Origin: Micromonospora ureilytica
Lineage (GTDB): Bacteria > Actinomycetota > Actinomycetes > Mycobacteriales > Micromonosporaceae
Reading direction: 5' to 3'
NCBI RefSeq assembly: GCF_015751765.1
Contig: NZ_JADOTX010000001.1
Span: forward strand, 5,270,001-5,334,000
Length of the DNA: 64,000 bases
Shown: piece after piece, positions 51,327 through 62,339 of the stretch
Numbering within the stretch: position 1 is the stretch's first letter
How the letters are laid out: every line of letters starts with the position of its first letter
Position numbers and translations under genes: made by a program
Notes under the pieces: generated by a model
What the model was told of the DNA's origin: nothing
Seen by the model: only the letters and a program-made list of their open reading frames with translations
Databases searched by the model: none

Positions 51327-52428
51327 GCTCCAACACTCCCTCCAATAGGCGGATCTTGCTGTTGCGGCAGTGCTCGGTCTCCGTACCGTCAAAACGCCCC
51401 AGCTCGAAGTAACGGTTGGCGGCATGGCCACCGCCACAGAAGCCGAAGTACGGGCAGGACGCCCGACACGCCTCCACCCCGCCCAGGAACTCCTCCACCC
51501 ACGGCGTCGCCGCCGCGTCGCCGAGGATCTGCGCCAACGGGGTCGTCAGCACGTTGCCGCTGCTGAAGTCGCCGTAGTGGGGATCGGTGAAACCGGCCAA
51601 CTCGGGGGACAACACGATCACCGAGCCGTCGTGACCGATCGTCGGGATCGGGTCCAGTTGGCGGGGCAGCAGCCCGTCCGCCGAGTTGTCGAGCACCGCC
51701 GCGGCGTAGCGCAACGACCACTCGATCTCGCGGAGGTGAATCCGGGGCTCCCGGCGCCACGCCCCGACCAACTCGGCCCAGAACGCGGACACCGCCGACG
51801 GGTCGTGGCGGTTGTCGCGGGTATTGACCCCCTCGGTCTCCTCGATGTTGATGCCCAGCACATCGCAGCCCAGCTCAAGGAAGTAGTCGTACAACTCGGT
51901 GGCGAGCCCCGGCTCCGGGCGGGAAACCACGGCCAGCGCGGAGAAGGGCAGACCGCGCCGGCGCAGCGCCGAGATGCCGTGCAGGATCCGGTCGTACGCC
52001 GGCTGGCCACCCCGGTTGACCCGGTCGCCGTTGCGCGCCCGGGGCCCGTCGATGCTCACGCTCACCCGCATCTGGTGCCGGACGAAGAAATCGCACCAGT
52101 CGTCGTCGATGAGTGTGGCGTTGGTCTGCACGTGATGCTCGACCTGGGGCCCGAATGGCGCGATCAGATCGGCCAGGTGCTCCCGACCGGCGGCCAGGGG
52201 CTCGCCGCCATGCCACACCACGGAGAAGCGACCGTTCGCCGCCCAGGGGTTGACCGCTGTCGCAACCGCCTCGGCGACCGCCACCGGCATCCGACGGTCG
52301 GCGGCCCGGAACGGCAGGTAGCAGTACGCGCAGTCGAGATTGCAGAGGGTGGTGGGCTGCATGACGACGTACGACGGGACGGCGGCCAGACCGCGCATCC
52401 CGCTGAACGACTGTCCTTGAGCAGCCAT
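51295..52428 (-). CDS. radical SAM/SPASM peptide maturase
   Basis: A 377-residue radical SAM enzyme: Cys29, Cys33 and Cys36 (CNLDCAYC) bind the SAM [4Fe-4S] cluster, followed by VVWHGGEPL and SIDGPRARND-type motifs. A C-terminal SPASM-like domain has CRASCPYFGFCGGGHAANR and a late Cys (TEHCRN) for auxiliary clusters. The pattern is that of RiPP-modifying enzymes related to the anSME/FxsB/cyclophane maturases. The partner peptide gene overlaps its 3' end. The ATG at 52428 has GGAGGAGGG directly upstream, abutting a strong hairpin. Confidence 0.88.
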   Translation of the reverse strand: MAAQGQSFSGMRGLAAVPSYVVMQPTTLCNLDCAYCYLPFRAADRRMPVAVAEAVATAVNPWAANGRFSVVWHGGEPLAAGREHLADLIAPFGPQVEHHVQTNATLIDDDWCDFFVRHQMRVSVSIDGPRARNGDRVNRGGQPAYDRILHGISALRRRGLPFSALAVVSRPEPGLATELYDYFLELGCDVLGINIEETEGVNTRDNRHDPSAVSAFWAELVGAWRREPRIHLREIEWSLRYAAAVLDNSADGLLPRQLDPIPTIGHDGSVIVLSPELAGFTDPHYGDFSSGNVLTTPLAQILGDAAATPWVEEFLGGVEACRASCPYFGFCGGGHAANRYFELGRFDGTETEHCRNSKIRLLEGVLEHARDHQSPAA

Positions 52429-52437
52429 CGCCCTCCT

Positions 52438-52468
52438 CCGCCTAGCCTGAGCCCTTCAGGCTAGGCGG
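52438..52468 (-). promoter_or_regulatory. hairpin abutting the maturase ribosome site
   Basis: On the minus strand CCGCCTAGCCTGA, a five-base loop and TCAGGCTAGGCGG form a perfect 13-bp stem that ends directly at the AGGAGG of the radical SAM gene. It could be an attenuator, an operator, or the terminator of upstream purM. Confidence 0.55.
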
Positions 52469-52508
52469 CATTGGCCACTCGGGTGAAGCCCTGATCAGGT
52501 GCCCGTAC

Positions 52509-52526
52509 GATCACCGGAGGGTGATC
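52509..52526 (-). terminator. short stem-loop at the purM stop
   Basis: GATCACC-GGAG-GGTGATC, a seven-bp stem, overlaps the purM stop codon. Weak evidence for termination. Confidence 0.35.
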
Positions 52527-53679
52527 ATCCTCGGGTGTGCTGACCGACCATCTGCACGTTGCCGGTGCCCTCGATGATCTCGCCGGCCTGCCACGCCTCG
52601 ACGCCACGGCCGGTCAGGGTGGCCAGCGCGCGGTCGGCGTCCTCGGCCGACACGATCGCGAACATGCCGACGCCCATGTTGAAGGTCGACTCCATGTCGT
52701 GGTCGTCGATCCGACCCTTCGTCTGGATCAGGTCGAAGATCGGCTGCGGCTTCCAGGTGGACCGGTTGACCACCGCGTCGACGTGCTCGGGCAGCACCCG
52801 GACCAGGTTGCCGGGGATGCCGCCACCGGTGATGTGGGACAGCGCCCGGACCTCGGCCTCGGCGATCAGCTTGAGGCAGTCCTTGGCGTAGATCTTCGTC
52901 GGGGTGAGCAGCTCCTCGCCGAGGGTCCGCTGCCGACCGAAGTCGTCGATCACGATGTCCAGCCGCATCCGGGCCGCGCCGAGCAGCACGTGCCGGACCA
53001 GCGAGTATCCGTTGGAGTGCAGACCGGAGGAGCGCATGGCGATCACCACGTCGCCCACCTCGACCCGCTCGGGGCTGAGGATGTCGGCTTCCTCGACCAC
53101 ACCCACACCGGTCGCGGAGATGTCGTACTCGTCCGGGCGCAGGACGCCGGGGTGCTCGGCGGTCTCCCCGCCCAGCAGCGCGCAACCGGCGTAGCGGCAG
53201 CCGTCGGCGATGCCCGCGCCGATCTCGGCGACCTTGTCCGGAACGACCTCGCCGGTGGCGATGTAGTCGAGCAGGAACAGCGGCTCGGCGCCGCAGGCCA
53301 CCAGGTCGTCGACGACCATCGCGACCAGGTCGATGCCGACCGTGTCGTGAATGTCCATCTGCTGGGCGATCACCAGCTTGGTGCCCACACCGTCGGTGGA
53401 GGACGCCAGGATCGGGCTCTTGTACTTCTTCGTGTCGAGCCGGAACAGGCCGGCGAAGCCACCGAGGTCACCGAGCACCTCGGGGCGGCGGGTCTGCCGC
53501 ACCTTCGACTTGAGCAGTTCCACCGCGCGGTCGCCCGCGTCGATGGAGACCCCGGCGTCGGCGTACGAGACCGAGCGTTTGCGCGCCTGGCGGCCAGCAC
53601 CGCCCGTCCACGGCTGGTGGTCGCCGCCGGCGCCGGTCGGGCTGCTTCCTGCGCCGCTGCGCTCGGACACGTGCGTCAC
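52525..53679 (-). CDS. purM: phosphoribosylformylglycinamidine cyclo-ligase
   Basis: A 384-residue AIR synthetase. After a Gly/Ser-rich N-terminal stretch the conserved SYADAGVSIDAGDRAVELLK, SSTDGVGTKLVIAQ, GIDLVAMVVDDLVACGAEPLFLLDYIATG and LLGGETAEHPG blocks follow, with GGGIPGNLVRVLPEH near the end. It closes FGAM to AIR using ATP in purine biosynthesis. GTG start at 53679 with GGGGAG upstream; 57 bases after purF, same strand. Confidence 0.95.
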   Translation of the reverse strand: MTHVSERSGAGSSPTGAGGDHQPWTGGAGRQARKRSVSYADAGVSIDAGDRAVELLKSKVRQTRRPEVLGDLGGFAGLFRLDTKKYKSPILASSTDGVGTKLVIAQQMDIHDTVGIDLVAMVVDDLVACGAEPLFLLDYIATGEVVPDKVAEIGAGIADGCRYAGCALLGGETAEHPGVLRPDEYDISATGVGVVEEADILSPERVEVGDVVIAMRSSGLHSNGYSLVRHVLLGAARMRLDIVIDDFGRQRTLGEELLTPTKIYAKDCLKLIAEAEVRALSHITGGGIPGNLVRVLPEHVDAVVNRSTWKPQPIFDLIQTKGRIDDHDMESTFNMGVGMFAIVSAEDADRALATLTGRGVEAWQAGEIIEGTGNVQMVGQHTRG

Positions 53680-53736
53680 GGTTCTCCCCTTTGGTTCTCG
53701 GTGCCGCCGGCGGTAGCCGGGCCGCGCCGGTTGGTG

Positions 53737-55275
<1,539 letters not shown>

Positions 55276-55443
55276 CTACCGCTCCCTCATGCTGGTCTGG
55301 ACCGGCCGGGCGGGGATCACGGGCGGATCCACACTCCTCTGCCGGGACCACTGTCATCGCCTGACAGTGTACGCGAATCGACGTCAATACAGAAAGTCAC
55401 GATTCCCCTGCTCACTGTCACGGTGAGTGGGACATCGAAACGA

Positions 55444-55797
55444 CTAGAGGGGCAGATAGGCTGAGAGGTCCGCGCGATTGCCACTCATCTGGATGCGACC
55501 GTCGGTGACCGCCTCCGCCCAGCCGACCCTGCCGGTTGCCAGCTCCAACCAGGTATTCGGAGCCATCTCGACCACGTTTGGTGGGTTTCCTCTGGTGTGT
55601 CGAGGCCCCGGTACGCACTGGATCGCCCCGTATGGTGGGACGCGCACCTCCACCGAACGGCCGGGGGCGCGCTCCGCGAGGACGGCCAACAACGACCGGA
55701 CCGCCTCTCGGAACACCGGCCGTTCGGGCGTACGCCCCTCGTCGAGCGCCGACAACGCGGCCGTAACGGCAGCGGACTTACTGTGCGGAGAGGACAC
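55444..55797 (-). CDS. sterol-carrier (SCP-2-like) domain protein
   Basis: A 117-residue protein from GTG 55797; the frame is open upstream to a TTG at 55824. Pattern VEVRVPPYGAIQCVPGPRHTRGNPPNVVEMAPNTWLELATGRVGWAEAVTDGRIQMSGNRADLSAYLPL is that of bacterial sterol-carrier-family proteins often found near purF. Ligand unknown. It is upstream of purF on the same strand with 168 bases between. Confidence 0.8.
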   Translation of the reverse strand: MSSPHSKSAAVTAALSALDEGRTPERPVFREAVRSLLAVLAERAPGRSVEVRVPPYGAIQCVPGPRHTRGNPPNVVEMAPNTWLELATGRVGWAEAVTDGRIQMSGNRADLSAYLPL

Positions 55798-55952
55798 GAC
55801 GGGACGATACGACCCCCAGGCCAAACACGCGACGCTGGCCCTGGGTCGCGCTCATGCAGTCGGACAAGGCATAGTGGCCGACGGCGTATTCGTACCGTGA
55901 TGATCCCCGGCCCGGCGCCCCGCCGGTCAGAGGGAAGTCAGCCCGGAAGGCG

Positions 55953-57989
55953 GTGGACGTGTCAACACACCGACGTGCCTGGAAGCAGCGGGCCGGTGTG
56001 GTCGTAGCGCTGGTTGCCGGCGCTCTGCTCGCCGTCCCCGCCACACCAGCCATGGCCGCAGAGGTCAGCGTTTCCCCCGGCTCGATCACCGTAAACGCCG
56101 GCAGCGACGCCACGATCACCGTGCGCGTCACTGGGGGTAATGACGACGAGTCGGCGAAGGTCAGCCTCTCCGGCCTGCCGTCCGGCGTCAGCTGCGCCAG
56201 TGGTTGCGGCGACGTCAAACTCTCCGGCGGTGGCCTGGGCAACCCGACAGGGTCGGCGCTGGTCCGGATCGCGGCCAGCGACAACGCTGGCGACGCGACC
56301 GCGACCATCACGGTGGCGGTCGAGGCCGAGTCCGGCCCGGACACCGCCAACGTCTCGCTGACGGTGAAGGGCAAGGCCGCTCCTCCGCCGCCGCCGCAGA
56401 ACCAGACCGTGCGGTCGGTCGCCGGCAAGGTGGTCGCGCAGGCGGACGGCAAGGCCGTGCCGAATGCTTTCGTGGTTCTCCAGGACACCGCCGGTCACCG
56501 CTACGACGCCACCAGCAACAGCAGCGGCGACTTCCGGTTCACCGGCACCAGCCAGAAGCCGATCGCGCCCGGCCGGATCGACCTGGGCGCGTCGTTCGAC
56601 AACATCCAGGCGTTCAAGTCGGTGAACGCCAACGCCGGGCAGGCCATCACCGGGCAGCGGATCAGCCTCGCGATCAAGGTCGAGACGACGCCCAGCGCCA
56701 CCCCGTCCGCCACCCCCGAGGCAACTCCCACCGAGGAGGCGACCGAGGAGGGCACCGAGGAGGAGCCCACCGAGGAAGCCAGCCAGGGCGCTCCGGCGAA
56801 CGCCGCGAACACCGACGACGGCGGCGGTTTCGGCTCGTACATGATCATTTTGCTCGGTGGTCTTCTGGTCGCCGCCGGTGTCGGCACGATCGTGCTGCTC
56901 TGGATGAAGCGCAGGGAGAACGGCGGCGACGACGACGCTCCGGCGGCTGCCGGCGGCGGCGGTGTGGTGCCGCCCTCGCGGGGCGGGTTCCGCGGTGCGG
57001 ACGACCAGACCCGGGTGGTCGGCGGTCGTCCCGGCGGTGGACCGGACCCGACGATGGTCGGTGGCGCGGCGCTGAGCGAGGCACCGACGATGATGCACCG
57101 CCCGGTGGTCGACGACGTTCCGCCGGACCCCTACGGCGCGCCTGCGCAGGCGTACGGCGGCGCGGGTCAGCAGGGCTGGGGCGGCGCCGGTTACGGCGAC
57201 GAGCCGGCGTCCGGTGGGTACGGCGCCGGCGGCTACGGCAACGCGCCCGCTTCGGGTGGCGGCTACGGCGCTCCGGCCGGCCCGGAGGGCGGCTACGGCG
57301 CAGGTGCGGCCGGTGACGGTTACGGTGCCGCGCCCGGTGCCGGCTACGGCGGCGCGCCAGCCTCCGGTGCCGGCTACGGCAACGCTCCGGCCTCCGGCGG
57401 CGGCTACGGCAGTCGCGACTACGACGCCCCAGGCGGCACCGCCGCCTACCCGCCGGCTCCCGCTGGCGGAGCGGCCTACGGCGAGCGGTTCGACGAGCCG
57501 ACCGGCCGGTACACCGGCGACACCCAGTACCCGGCCCCGGCCGACCCGTACGCCACAGGCGTCTACCAGCCGGAGCAGGGGCAGGGGTACGGCCAGCCCG
57601 ATACCGCCCCGTACGGCGGTCGCGCCGCCGAGCCGACCGCAGGGTACGGCGCTCCGGAGGCTGGCGGGTACGACCAGGGCGGCTACGGTCAACCGGCCGG
57701 CGGATACGACCAGGGCGGCAACTACGGCGGCCAGGAGCCTCCGCCGCAGCGCGGTGGTGGCTACGACGACCGGGGCTACGACCAGGCCGGCTACGGACAG
57801 CCCGCCGGCGGATACGACCAGGGCGGCAACTACGGCGGCCAGGAGCCTCCGCCGCAGCGCGGTGCGGGCTACGACGACCGGGGCTACGACCAGGCCGGCT
57901 ACGGACAGCCCGCCGCCGGGCGGAACCGACCGGACACCCCGCCGCCGACCGAGCGCGGCGGTCGCCGCCTCGACTGGCTGGACGACTGA
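55953..57989 (+). CDS. exported single-pass membrane protein with Ig-like outside domains and a Gly/Tyr/Gln cytoplasmic tail
   Basis: A 678-residue protein. A signal peptide (cleavage near 35) is followed by an Ig/beta-sandwich domain (36-140), a Pro-rich linker, a carboxypeptidase-regulatory-like domain (150-240), a Thr/Glu-rich stalk, a transmembrane helix at about 290-312 with RRENGG stop-transfer, and a 365-residue cytoplasmic low-complexity tail with Thr-x-x sites (ADDQTRVVGG, PDPTMVGG, EAPTMMHRP) and repeated GYG motifs. Two 36-residue units (108-bp DNA repeats from 57702) close the tail. The Thr motifs resemble FHA-binding phosphorylation sites. Function unknown; a Ser/Thr-kinase-regulated envelope protein is plausible. 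Confidence 0.78.
   Translation: MDVSTHRRAWKQRAGVVVALVAGALLAVPATPAMAAEVSVSPGSITVNAGSDATITVRVTGGNDDESAKVSLSGLPSGVSCASGCGDVKLSGGGLGNPTGSALVRIAASDNAGDATATITVAVEAESGPDTANVSLTVKGKAAPPPPPQNQTVRSVAGKVVAQADGKAVPNAFVVLQDTAGHRYDATSNSSGDFRFTGTSQKPIAPGRIDLGASFDNIQAFKSVNANAGQAITGQRISLAIKVETTPSATPSATPEATPTEEATEEGTEEEPTEEASQGAPANAANTDDGGGFGSYMIILLGGLLVAAGVGTIVLLWMKRRENGGDDDAPAAAGGGGVVPPSRGGFRGADDQTRVVGGRPGGGPDPTMVGGAALSEAPTMMHRPVVDDVPPDPYGAPAQAYGGAGQQGWGGAGYGDEPASGGYGAGGYGNAPASGGGYGAPAGPEGGYGAGAAGDGYGAAPGAGYGGAPASGAGYGNAPASGGGYGSRDYDAPGGTAAYPPAPAGGAAYGERFDEPTGRYTGDTQYPAPADPYATGVYQPEQGQGYGQPDTAPYGGRAAEPTAGYGAPEAGGYDQGGYGQPAGGYDQGGNYGGQEPPPQRGGGYDDRGYDQAGYGQPAGGYDQGGNYGGQEPPPQRGAGYDDRGYDQAGYGQPAAGRNRPDTPPPTERGGRRLDWLDD
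57702..57915 (+). repeat. 108-base tandem coding repeat
   Basis: Two nearly identical 108-base units start at 57702 and 57810 and encode 36-residue segments beginning GGYDQGGNYGGQEPPPQRG. Nucleotide identity is close to complete, suggesting recent duplication or ongoing copy-number change. Confidence 0.8.
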
Positions 57990-58008
57990 CCCCCACCACA
58001 GCACATGG

Positions 58009-58042
58009 AAACGGCCACCCGGATCTCCGGGTGGCCGTTTCG
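58009..58042. terminator. terminator after the low-complexity membrane-protein gene
   Basis: A perfect 14-bp stem AAACGGCCACCCGG / CCGGGTGGCCGTTT with a four-base loop, 20 bases after the stop. The stem ends in TTT on the plus strand and, read the other way, also in TTT. Confidence 0.8.
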
Positions 58043-58053
58043 CTGCAAGACCC

Positions 58054-58118
58054 ACTCGGGTTTCAGGAAGTCGGGCCATCCCGCAGACCTGGACACCCCG
58101 ACTTCCTGAAACCCGAGT
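58054..58118. repeat. perfect 22-bp inverted repeat
   Basis: Arms at 58054-58075 and 58097-58118 (starting ACTCGGGTTTCAGGAAG) are exact complements around a 21-base spacer. It is distinct in sequence from the elements at 2357 and 14103. It lies between convergent genes beside an ordinary terminator. Confidence 0.75.
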
Positions 58119-58170
58119 TGATCACCAGGGGTGGGCCGAAACGCGGGCGAGCCGGCGCGGTCAGGCGCGG

Positions 58171-58962
58171 TCAGGCGGCGGAGAAGACGCCCTGATGGAG
58201 CACCGGCACGACGTCCGACACGCCGATCCGAACGGCGACGTCCACGTCCGCGGCGAAGCCACTCTCGGTCAACTCCCGCCCGGAGACACTGCCGCGCACG
58301 GCGGCGGGCACATCCGGGGTGCTCGCCAGCGCGGCGAGCGCCATGGCCGCCTCCACCGAGAGCCCACCCGGCACGCCGGAGAGGGCGTCCAGCACCGAGG
58401 CGGCGCCGAGTTGGTCCTCCACCGACGGGCGTAGCGACCCGTCCGGCCACCGCTCCCCCGAGGCGATCACGCCGATCGGGGCGTTCACCGTTCCGTACCC
58501 CTGGCGGCGCAGCCAACGCCCGACGGCGCGTGCGTTGCGCAGGCACCCCGCGACCACCGGCAGGCCGGTGGCGCTGGCGGCGGCGCTGATGGCGGAGCCG
58601 TTCGGGGAGGGCAGCACGAGGTCCGCCACCACTGGTGCGCTGCTCAGCGCGGCGGGCGAGAGCGACCACGGATGTTCCACGGTCGTCTGCCGCCGCCCGA
58701 CAGCAGCTGTCGCGCCGACCCGGACGGCGTACTCGGCGGCCTGCTCACCCCAGGGGAACGGGTGCACCCGCATGCCCCGGGCGACCGCCACCTCCACGGC
58801 GGTGGTGAACGAGAGGACGTCCACCACCACCAGCGCCGCGCAGACCCGACCGAGCTCGGCCGCCCCGGTCAGCCCCCAGTCGAACCGGGCGCCGGAACCG
58901 GGTTGGCCGTAGACAGCGGCCGTCAACGCCTCAGCGCTCGTCAGGCGACGGCTCGGTGACAC
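58171..58962 (-). CDS. 2-phosphosulfolactate phosphatase family protein (ComB-like)
   Basis: A 263-residue protein with the ComB pattern: [78 protein letters not shown]. Archaeal ComB acts in coenzyme M synthesis; bacterial homologues near pur genes have no established substrate. The GTG start at 58962 overlaps the 3' end of purL by 32 bases, so expression is tied to purine synthesis. Confidence 0.87.
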   Translation of the reverse strand: MSPSRRLTSAEALTAAVYGQPGSGARFDWGLTGAAELGRVCAALVVVDVLSFTTAVEVAVARGMRVHPFPWGEQAAEYAVRVGATAAVGRRQTTVEHPWSLSPAALSSAPVVADLVLPSPNGSAISAAASATGLPVVAGCLRNARAVGRWLRRQGYGTVNAPIGVIASGERWPDGSLRPSVEDQLGAASVLDALSGVPGGLSVEAAMALAALASTPDVPAAVRGSVSGRELTESGFAADVDVAVRIGVSDVVPVLHQGVFSAA

Positions 58963-61600
58963 CGGGGTCGGACTCGGACGCCCCGCCGGGCTGCTCCGAC
59001 CCGATCGGCTCTACCGCGCCGGTCTCCGGCGAAGGGCCCGAAGAGGCGATCGGCTCGGAGACCACAGCCGCCGCGTCGACCGGCTCGGCCGGCGCGACCG
59101 GCAGCGGGACGGCCTCGACCGCACCCGCCACACCGGCGGCCGGCGCGGGCACCTCGACAGCCGCCGAGCCCCCGAAGAGGCGCGGCAACGTCTCGGTGTG
59201 CGCGGTGCGCAGCTCGTCCAGGCCGATCCTGAACTGGCCGTGCACCTCAAGCGCACCGCCGGACGGGTCGGTGACGCCGATCAGCTCGAACGGCACGCCC
59301 CGCTCGGCGCAGAGCGCCGCGAACGCCTTGTCGTGGCCGCGCGGTACCGAGACCAGCGCCCGCGTGGCGGACTCGCTGAACAGGTAGACGAACGGCATCG
59401 AGCCCTCGGCGAACTGCTCCGGCACCGCGACCCGGGCACCGACCCCGCGACGCAGGCACGACTCGATCAGGCTCTGGGCGAGGCCACCGTCGGAGAGGTC
59501 GTGCGCGGAGGCCAGGTGACCGACGCGGGCAGCCTCGGCCAGCAACTCGGCGAGCGCCTTCTCCCGCATGAGGTCGACCTGCGGCGGGATGCCGCCGAGG
59601 TGCTCGTGCGTCACCCAGGCCCACTCCGAGCCGGACAGCTCCACGTTTGTCTCGCCGAGCAGGTAGAGCTGGTCGTGGTCGCCACCGGCGCGCGGCACGA
59701 AGCCCATCGGCACCCGGTCGGCCACGTTGTCCAGCACACCCAGCACGCCGACCACCGGGGTCGGGTGGATGGCAGCCGCGCCGGTCTGGTTGTAGAAGCT
59801 GACGTTGCCGCCGGTCACCGGGATGCCCAGCTCCAGGCAGCCGTCCGCCAGGCCGCGCACGGCCTCGGCGAACTGCCACATCACGCCCGGGTCCTCCGGC
59901 GAGCCGAAGTTGAGGCAGTCGGTCACGGCGATCGGCTTCGCACCGGTCACCGCCACGTTCCGGTACGCCTCGGCCAGGGCCAACTTGGTGCCGTTGTACG
60001 GGTCCAGTCGGGCGTACCGGCCGTTGCCGTCCACCGACAGCGCCACGCCGAGACCGGTCCGCTCGTCGATCCGGATCACGCCGCCGTCCTCCGGCTGGGC
60101 GAGCACTGTGTTGCCCAGCACGTAGCGGTCGTACTGCTCGGTGACCCAGGACTTGTCGGCCAGGTTCGGCGACGCGATCATGCGCAGCACGGTCTCCCGC
60201 AGCGCCTCCGGGTCGGCCGGGCGAGGCAGCGTCTCGGCCCGGTCTGCCTGGAGCAGGATCAGGTCGGCCGGCTCGCGCATCGGCCGGGCGTAGACCGGGC
60301 CGTCGTCGACCAGCGAGCCCGGCGGCACGTCGACGACGAGGTGGTCCTGCCAGGTGATCAGCAGTCGACCCGGGCTGCCGTCCGGTTCCGGTGCGGTGAC
60401 CTCACCGATCGCGGTGGCGAGGACGCCCCACTTCTCGCAGGTCTTGAGCACCGCGTCGAGCTTCTCCGGCTCGACGACCAGCAGCATCCGCTCCTGCGAC
60501 TCGCTGGCCAGGATCTCGTGCGGGTCCATCGAGGGCTCGCGCAGCGGCACCCGCTCCAGCCAGACCCGCATGCCGGTGCCGGCAGCGGCGGCGGTTTCGG
60601 TGAGCGCGCAGGTCAGACCGGCGCCACCGAGGTCCTGGATGCCGACGACCAGTTGGCCGTCGTACAGCTCGAGGCACGCCTCGATCAGCAGCTTCTCGGT
60701 GAACGGGTCACCGACCTGCACGGCGGGGCGGCGCGCCTCGCTGCCCTCGTCGAAGGTGGCGCTGGCCAGCACCGAGACGCCGCCGATGCCGTCCCGGCCG
60801 GTCTTGGCGCCCATCAGCACGACAACGTTGCCCGGGCCGGCGGCGGCCTTGTTCTGCAGCCGGCTGACCGGCAGCACGCCCAGGCAGAGCGCGTTGAGTA
60901 GCGGGTTGCCCTGGTAGGAGGGGTCGAAGACCAGCTCGCCACCGATGTTGGGCAGGCCCAGGCAGTTGCCGTAGCCGCCGACGCCGGCGACCACGCCGGT
61001 GAGCACCCGGGCGGTGTCCGGGTGGTCCGCGGCACCGAAGCGCAGCGGGTCCATCACCGCGACCGGGCGCGCGCCCATGGCCAGGATGTCCCGGACGATG
61101 CCGCCGACACCGGTCGCCGCGCCCTGGTACGGCTCGACGAAGCTCGGGTGGTTGTGCGACTCGACCTTGAAGGTCACGGCCAGCTCGTCGGAGACCTGCA
61201 CCACACCGGCGTTCTCACCGATGCCGGCGAGCATCCGGTCGCTGTGCGGGGCCTTCTCACCGAACTGGCGCAGGTGCACCTTGCTCGACTTGTAGGAGCA
61301 GTGCTCACTCCACATGATCGAATACATCGCCAGCTCGGACTGCGTGGGCCGACGGTCCAGGATCTGCCGGATCCGGTCGTACTCGTCGTCGCGCAGGCCC
61401 AGCTCGGTGTACGGCTGAAGCTCCCCCGGGGTGCCACCGGCGCGCGGCACGGTGTCCACGCCCTCGGTCCAGACGGCGGCGGTCGGCTGGGCGGGAGCGG
61501 TCGCCGACGCGACCGGCTGCGCCGGGCTCGGCTCGGCCGGCTGCGCCGGGGCGGAGTACGCCTCCGGTGTGTCCCGTACCGGGTCCGGATGGGTGGTCAT
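58931..61600 (-). CDS. purL: phosphoribosylformylglycinamidine synthase subunit II
   Basis: An 889-residue small-type PurL (normally about 740). The core shows [66 protein letters not shown] and [17 protein letters not shown]. Unusual are an Ala/Pro/Gln-rich N-terminal extension of about 55 residues and a C-terminal tail of about 75 residues ([19 protein letters not shown]...). With PurQ and PurS it converts FGAR to FGAM. ATG 61600 with AGGAGAGG upstream; 55 bases after purQ. Confidence 0.95.
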   Translation of the reverse strand: MTTHPDPVRDTPEAYSAPAQPAEPSPAQPVASATAPAQPTAAVWTEGVDTVPRAGGTPGELQPYTELGLRDDEYDRIRQILDRRPTQSELAMYSIMWSEHCSYKSSKVHLRQFGEKAPHSDRMLAGIGENAGVVQVSDELAVTFKVESHNHPSFVEPYQGAATGVGGIVRDILAMGARPVAVMDPLRFGAADHPDTARVLTGVVAGVGGYGNCLGLPNIGGELVFDPSYQGNPLLNALCLGVLPVSRLQNKAAAGPGNVVVLMGAKTGRDGIGGVSVLASATFDEGSEARRPAVQVGDPFTEKLLIEACLELYDGQLVVGIQDLGGAGLTCALTETAAAAGTGMRVWLERVPLREPSMDPHEILASESQERMLLVVEPEKLDAVLKTCEKWGVLATAIGEVTAPEPDGSPGRLLITWQDHLVVDVPPGSLVDDGPVYARPMREPADLILLQADRAETLPRPADPEALRETVLRMIASPNLADKSWVTEQYDRYVLGNTVLAQPEDGGVIRIDERTGLGVALSVDGNGRYARLDPYNGTKLALAEAYRNVAVTGAKPIAVTDCLNFGSPEDPGVMWQFAEAVRGLADGCLELGIPVTGGNVSFYNQTGAAAIHPTPVVGVLGVLDNVADRVPMGFVPRAGGDHDQLYLLGETNVELSGSEWAWVTHEHLGGIPPQVDLMREKALAELLAEAARVGHLASAHDLSDGGLAQSLIESCLRRGVGARVAVPEQFAEGSMPFVYLFSESATRALVSVPRGHDKAFAALCAERGVPFELIGVTDPSGGALEVHGQFRIGLDELRTAHTETLPRLFGGSAAVEVPAPAAGVAGAVEAVPLPVAPAEPVDAAAVVSEPIASSGPSPETGAVEPIGSEQPGGASESDPGVTEPSPDER

Positions 61601-61655
61601 GACCTCTCCTCGCTGCGCTCGTGCCCGCCAGACCGGCGGTTGAGCTGACCGATGA

Positions 61656-62339
61656 TCATGCCGGTGCCCCGACCAGGTGCTTGAGGACCGACGTGAAGAA
61701 GCCGAGGCCGTCCAGCGAAGGGCCGGTGAGCGCCTCCACCGCGTGCTCGGGGTGCGGCATGATGCCGACCACGTTGCCGGCGGCGTTGGTGATCGCGGCG
61801 ATGTCGCGCTGGGACCCGTTGGGGTTGCCGCCGACGTAGCGGGCGACCACCCGGCCCTCGGCTTCGAGCTGGTCCAGCGTCGCGGTGTCCGCGACGTAGC
61901 AGCCCTCACCGTTCTTGACCGGGATGAGCACCTCCTGGCCGGGCTGGAACGCGTTGGTCCACGCCGTCCCGACCGACTCGATGCGCAGGACCTGGTCCCG
62001 GTTGCGGAAGTGCAGGTGCTGGTTGCGGGTGAGCGCGCCGGGCAGCAGGTGCGCCTCGCACAGGATCTGGAAGCCGTTGCAGATGCCGAGCACCGGCAGG
62101 CCACCCTGGGCGGCGTCCACGATCGTCTCCATCACCGGGGCGAACCGGGCGATGGCACCGCACCGCAGGTAGTCACCGTAGGAGAACCCGCCGGGCAGGA
62201 CGACCGCGTCGACGCCGTGCAGCTCCGGGTCGCCGTGCCAGAGCCGGACCGGCTCAGCGCCGGCGATCCGGACGGCTCGGGCCGCGTCCCCGTCGTCGAG
62301 CGAGCCGGGGAAGGTGACCACACCGACCCGGGCGGTCAC
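61656..62339 (-). CDS. purQ: phosphoribosylformylglycinamidine synthase subunit I (glutaminase)
   Basis: A 227-residue class I glutamine amidotransferase. Oxyanion loop [16 protein letters not shown], nucleophile Cys87 in [11 protein letters not shown], and the His/Glu pair in [10 protein letters not shown]. It supplies ammonia to PurL. The ATG overlaps the purS stop (four bases). Confidence 0.96.
   Translation of the reverse strand: MTARVGVVTFPGSLDDGDAARAVRIAGAEPVRLWHGDPELHGVDAVVLPGGFSYGDYLRCGAIARFAPVMETIVDAAQGGLPVLGICNGFQILCEAHLLPGALTRNQHLHFRNRDQVLRIESVGTAWTNAFQPGQEVLIPVKNGEGCYVADTATLDQLEAEGRVVARYVGGNPNGSQRDIAAITNAAGNVVGIMPHPEHAVEALTGPSLDGLGFFTSVLKHLVGAPA

Noticed and set aside
59198..60901. 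A 567-codon plus-strand frame opposite purL
   Set aside because: Antisense to purL with no independent support.
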